This document shows positions 6,133 to 8,735 of a stretch of 8,735 nucleotides of DNA, in pieces. Made by a program: the position numbers and the translations under genes. The DNA comes from a bacterium (GTDB lineage Bacteria; Bdellovibrionota; FAC87; UBA2466): contig JALHPX010000093.1 of the NCBI GenBank assembly GCA_022842225.1, positions 1 through 8,735 of the forward strand, written 5' to 3'. The number at the start of each line of letters is the position of its first letter. The first letter of the stretch is position 1. Below the pieces are notes generated by a model. The model did no database searches, was not told where the DNA came from, and saw nothing but the letters and a program-made list of their open reading frames with translations.

Positions 6133-6237
6133 ACCCAACCCCCTATACTGATTAAACCCGAGGCCAAAGTAGCACCGGGAATCAGAGGCGTCCAGACTCA
6201 TGCGTTTACCTAGACTCCCAGCGGTTGCCCAAGCATA
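6133..6237. promoter_or_regulatory. Divergent intergenic region between the VOC and TauE genes
   Basis: These 105 bp must hold the minus-strand promoter for the VOC gene and the plus-strand promoter for the exporter. No convincing -35/-10 pair was found. CATAAT at 6234-6239 could be a -10 for the + strand. It would then place transcription near the second ATG (6247), implying a very short or leaderless mRNA. AGACTC occurs twice, 18 bp apart (6194-6199 and 6212-6217), which could be a repeated operator half-site but is short enough for chance. Confidence 0.3.
6139..6144 (-). promoter_or_regulatory. Shine-Dalgarno site that fixes the VOC gene start
   Basis: On the minus strand AGGGGG lies 6 nt before the ATG at 6132. 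This supports the short start over upstream in-frame codons that would run into the neighbouring gene. Confidence 0.55.
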
Positions 6238-7104
6238 ATGCCGATAATGCAATCGCTTCTGACGGATCCCGCTGCTCACCAAACCATTTTGTTTTTCGTC
6301 AGCATTATTGCCGGAGCAATCGGCTCAGCCCTGGGTTTGGGCGGGGGTATCGTGATCATCCCCACTCTTACTTTGATTTTTAAAGTGGATATTCGTTACG
6401 CCGTCGGGGCGAGTATCGTCGCAGTGATTGCGACGTCTTCTAGCGCCGCTGCCACCTACGTCAAGGATCACATGTGCAATATCCGAGTGGCTATGCTGCT
6501 CGAGGTGGCGACCACGGTGGGTGCGATCACGGGCGCGCTAATGGCGCCCTATATTCCGGCGCAGTATCTCTACGCACTCTTCACCACTGTGCTGCTGTAT
6601 TCGTCGATATCGATGTGGAACGGACGTAAGCAGGATCTCGGTGGCAATCCAGTGGCGACCGACCCCCTGGCCTCTCGCCTCTCTTTAAATTCCAGTTATT
6701 TTGATAAAGCCCTGGGCCGCGTCGTTAGCTATCAGGTAACCCAGGTGAAATTAGGATTTGCGCTGATGCTGGGAGCAGGAGTGCTTTCGGCGCTTCTGGG
6801 AATTGGCAGTGGCGCGCTAAAAGTTCCCGCAATGGATCGAGCGATGCGCCTGCCGATTAAAGTATCAACGGCTACTTCCAATTTTATGATTGGCGTGACA
6901 GCGGCAGCAAGCGCCGGCCTTTACTTCATGCGCGGAGATATTCTTCCAGAGCTTGCGGCGCCAACAGCGCTCGGCGTGTTTGTGGGTAGTTTCTTCGGCA
7001 CCCGATTTCTTGCCAAAGCTCCGAGTCACTGGATTCGCACTCTTTTTGTCGTCGTACTAACGTTTATCGCTATTCAAATGGGAATGAAGGCACTTGGATA
7101 CTAA
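6238..7104 (+). CDS. TauE/SafE family membrane anion exporter (former DUF81)
   Basis: An inner-membrane carrier of the family that includes proposed sulfite and sulfonate exporters. The substrate here is unknown. The 288 residues are mostly hydrophobic, with about eight membrane segments in two related halves. The signature GLGGGIVIIPTL at 33-44 recurs as GIGSGALKVPAM at 188-199, which shows the internal duplication typical of the family. A hydrophilic loop of about residues 127-168 separates the halves. Length is normal and nothing is broken. Two starts are possible, ATG at 6238 and ATG at 6247, and neither has a clear Shine-Dalgarno site. The 3' end overlaps the next gene by 11 nt, so the two are almost certainly co-transcribed. 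Confidence 0.92.
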   Translation: MPIMQSLLTDPAAHQTILFFVSIIAGAIGSALGLGGGIVIIPTLTLIFKVDIRYAVGASIVAVIATSSSAAATYVKDHMCNIRVAMLLEVATTVGAITGALMAPYIPAQYLYALFTTVLLYSSISMWNGRKQDLGGNPVATDPLASRLSLNSSYFDKALGRVVSYQVTQVKLGFALMLGAGVLSALLGIGSGALKVPAMDRAMRLPIKVSTATSNFMIGVTAAASAGLYFMRGDILPELAAPTALGVFVGSFFGTRFLAKAPSHWIRTLFVVVLTFIAIQMGMKALGY

Positions 7105-7462
7105 TCGAAATGCCAGGCTAGAACAGACAGAGCTTTTCCTCGGACATTTTCTGCGCTGGGGAGTGCTGACAAGTGCGGCCATTCTGATAACAGGACTCTT
7201 AGCCGGCTTCCTGGCTCCCGAATGGTCCGCTAGCGTCACGCGCGCTGGCATCGTACTTTTGATAGCTTTGCCCATCGCGCGCGTGGCGGTGACGCTAGTG
7301 ATTTTCTTCATCCAACGAGATTACATTTACGTCGGCATCACCGCGTTTGTACTCGCAGTATTGCTTCTGAGCCTCACCTTAGGCAGAGCCGCTCACGCCG
7401 ATCAAATTAACAACCCCCAACCCCATGCAGACGCCGATCTCAATTACTCGCAGTCAATGTAG
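7094..7462 (+). CDS. DUF1634 family membrane protein, partner of TauE/SafE
   Basis: A 122-residue inner-membrane protein with three predicted membrane helices at about 21-41, 50-73 and 77-98. The first carries the family pattern LRWGVLTSAAILITGLLAG. The third follows LPIARVAVTLVIFFIQRDYIYVG-type sequence (59-81), which is characteristic of DUF1634. This family is often found directly beside TauE/SafE exporters, and its own role is not known. An accessory or regulatory subunit is the obvious idea. The start is TTG at 7094, inside the end of the exporter gene, with AAGG a few bases before it. No ATG or GTG in frame would keep the N-terminal part. The hydrophilic C-terminus (about 100-122) contains several His and Asp. 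The 3' end overlaps the opposing gene by 19 nt. Confidence 0.85.
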   Translation: MDTNRNARLEQTELFLGHFLRWGVLTSAAILITGLLAGFLAPEWSASVTRAGIVLLIALPIARVAVTLVIFFIQRDYIYVGITAFVLAVLLLSLTLGRAAHADQINNPQPHADADLNYSQSM

Positions 7463-7788
7463 TCGTGACTGATAGAACCGTTATCGTACGAATTGATCGC
7501 CCAGCCAGTGTGGCGCCACTGTAACTCGCGGGTCACATTGCCTTTGCTGGGAAGCGGGAAGCTGCTCTCGATCTGCACCGAGGCTGGCTCGCCCAAATTT
7601 TCGACGTTGATTGTTCCGTCGGTAAAGAGCGTCGTGACTTCACCAATTCCATCGTTGTTTACGATTTCAATTTCTTTGATGCCGTCTGTATTGACGTTGT
7701 AGCAACCGACTACGAGCTCCTGTCCAGAGGCCATGGCGTTTGCGCTGACTAAAAATCCAACTGCTAGTGCGACTAATTTCTGATTCAT
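7444..7788 (-). CDS. Small exported protein with two cysteines, function unknown
   Basis: A 114-residue protein with an ideal Sec signal peptide (NQK start, core ALAVGFLVSA, cut after ANAMA at residue 20). The mature form is about 94 residues and acidic, with Cys29 near its start and Cys113 next to its end, placed so that one disulfide could close the domain. The strand-rich pattern (ELVVGCYNVN, IKEIEIVNN, SVQIESSFPL) suggests a small beta-sandwich or barrel. I do not recognise the family. An AAGGAG site lies 6 nt before the ATG, the best ribosome site in the window, so it may be well expressed. It is transcribed alone, divergent from the permease gene and convergent with the DUF1634 gene. 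Confidence 0.82.
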   Translation of the reverse strand: MNQKLVALAVGFLVSANAMASGQELVVGCYNVNTDGIKEIEIVNNDGIGEVTTLFTDGTINVENLGEPASVQIESSFPLPSKGNVTRELQWRHTGWAINSYDNGSISHDYIDCE

Positions 7789-7794
7789 TTATTT

Positions 7795-7800
7795 CTCCTT
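7795..7800 (-). promoter_or_regulatory. Strong Shine-Dalgarno site of the small exported protein
   Basis: On the minus strand AAGGAG is followed by a 6-nt AT-rich spacer and the ATG at 7788. Both sequence and spacing are near optimal. Confidence 0.75.
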
Positions 7801-7884
7801 CAAATCGTTCTGTTTGATTTGGGTATAGGCGACCGCCGATACCGGATCTCAAAAAAGCACCGAGGGTGAGATTTATTTTCAAGG

Positions 7885-7935
7885 GGCTAAGCCACTGCAG
7901 CCATGAAAAAGCAAATTATTTTAAGTGGTTAAGCC
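7885..7935. repeat. Imperfect inverted repeat in the divergent intergenic region 7789-8038
   Basis: GGCTAAGCCACT (7885-7896) pairs with AGTGGTTAAGCC (7924-7935) across a 27-nt AT-rich loop. As + strand RNA this gives ten Watson-Crick pairs, one G-U pair and one A-A mismatch. The minus strand of the loop contains TAAAATAATT, which could hold a -10 element for the small exported protein. The arms might be an operator or part of the untranslated leader. No gene is seen in the 250 bp around it. Confidence 0.4.
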
Positions 7936-8038
7936 AATCCTCTGCACTGTTAACGGAGCGTTATCAAACTGTGCCCTAGATCACAGGGGCGTTCCCATTT
8001 TCTCCAAACGTCTGTAGGGTTGCTAGCGGGGGATAGGG

Positions 8039-8735
8039 ATGAAAAATCAATCGGGCACGCACCACAAAGAACTGATCCGCAGTCTCGGGACAATCCCCAG
8101 TACCGCTATAGTCATTGGCTCGGTTATTGGAACGGGAGTGTTTCTTAAATGTGGCGGAATGGCCCAACTCACCGGGTCGATTAGCTGGGTGATGTTTGCT
8201 TGGATCTTAGCCGGAGTGCTCTCGCTCACGGGTGCACTAGCTTACTCCGAATTGGGAGTGCGGTTCCCGCAGGCCGGTGGAGAGTATGTTTATCTCTACG
8301 AATCGTTTGGCCCCTTTGCAGCGTTTCTCTACGGTTGGACACGATTTTGGATCGCGGGCCCCGCATCGATTGCCGCATATGCCGTTGGTTCTGCCACTTT
8401 TCTCTCCGGAATATGGCTGCCCACCGACGCAGTCACGCGCGCAGTAGTGGCTCTTTTGCTCATTGCACTCTTCACCGCGCTCAATTGCCTAAGCGTTTTG
8501 TTTTCGGGTTGGTCCCAAACTTTTCTAACGGCGCTTAAGATATTTACCGTCGTGGCACTCGCCGCAGGCGCCCTTTTCTTTGGCGATGCAAGCCAAGGAC
8601 TCTTTGCGGGTGCCGCTGCCACCACTTCCGTCGGAGCTTGGCCTGGCTTTAGTGCCATTGGCGCTGCAACTCTGGCCGCGCTCTGGGCCTACGACGGCTG
8701 GAACAATCTGCCGATGATGGCGGGTGAAATGCGCA
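8039..8735 (+). CDS. APC-superfamily amino acid permease, N-terminal part (3' end outside the window)
   Basis: An inner-membrane amino acid transporter, open at the window end, with 232 residues visible. The signature GSVIGTGVFL at 27-36 marks the broken first membrane helix of the APC fold, where the substrate amino group binds. ALAYSELGVRFPQAGGEYVYL at 66-86 and FGPFAAFLYGW at 90-100 are the conserved TM2-TM3 region. ALWAYDGWNN at 214-223 is the TM6 motif typical of the LAT (L-type) family, so neutral amino acids or exchange activity are plausible. The start ATG at 8039 follows GGGGGATAGGG, a G-rich but non-canonical ribosome site. The N-terminal cytoplasmic stretch is short. The gene is divergent from the small exported protein. 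Substrate and the last half of the protein cannot be judged. Confidence 0.92.
   Translation, partial: MKNQSGTHHKELIRSLGTIPSTAIVIGSVIGTGVFLKCGGMAQLTGSISWVMFAWILAGVLSLTGALAYSELGVRFPQAGGEYVYLYESFGPFAAFLYGWTRFWIAGPASIAAYAVGSATFLSGIWLPTDAVTRAVVALLLIALFTALNCLSVLFSGWSQTFLTALKIFTVVALAAGALFFGDASQGLFAGAAATTSVGAWPGFSAIGAATLAALWAYDGWNNLPMMAGEMR

Noticed and set aside
6133..6282. N-terminal extension of the VOC protein by 50 residues
   Set aside because: The extra residues are not VOC-like, they overlap the divergent exporter gene, and a good Shine-Dalgarno site precedes the shorter start.
1..8735. tRNA, rRNA, CRISPR arrays, insertion sequences and defence modules
   Set aside because: I looked for cloverleaf ends, regular repeats with spacers, terminal inverted repeats and transposase motifs by eye and saw none. 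A covariance-model scan was not possible.

Overview
The window looks like a compact stretch of chromosome from a Gram-negative bacterium. The evidence is a predicted outer-membrane barrel with a terminal Phe and several exported proteins with ordinary Sec signal peptides. Base composition is balanced, starts are a mix of ATG, GTG and TTG, and genes often overlap by 10-55 nt. I cannot name the species. A proteobacterial or Bdellovibrionota-type host would fit, but that is a guess. I saw no tRNA, rRNA, CRISPR array, insertion sequence or phage gene.

Layout. (1) Positions 3-1317, + strand: the 3' end of a DEAD-box RNA helicase whose box II reads DEVD. It has a long basic tail. A 179-codon ORF with its own Shine-Dalgarno site starts inside the tail-coding DNA in another frame and resembles a degenerate PIN domain. 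(2) 1262-2428, +: a membrane fatty-acid desaturase with all three histidine boxes, overlapping the PIN-like ORF. (3) 2414-6132, - strand: in transcription order, a half-length 4-hydroxyphenylpyruvate-dioxygenase-like VOC protein, a secreted protein of unknown function, a GNAT acetyltransferase and an outer-membrane 'phenol MetA-pathway' barrel. The last two overlap by 14 nt. (4) 6238-7462, +: a TauE/SafE anion exporter overlapping a DUF1634 membrane protein, divergent from the VOC gene. (5) 7444-7788, -: a small exported two-cysteine protein. (6) 8039-8735, +: the start of an APC-superfamily amino acid permease that runs off the window.

How the genes may work together. The TauE and DUF1634 genes are almost certainly one membrane unit, because the two families are known partners and the genes overlap. 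The GNAT and outer-membrane genes are probably translationally coupled. Whether the VOC dioxygenase, secreted protein, GNAT and barrel form one aromatic-compound operon is only a hypothesis. The most unusual features are the out-of-frame gene inside the helicase tail, a C8 tract inside the acetyl-CoA loop of the GNAT gene, and tandem inverted repeats that could hide the GNAT start codon.
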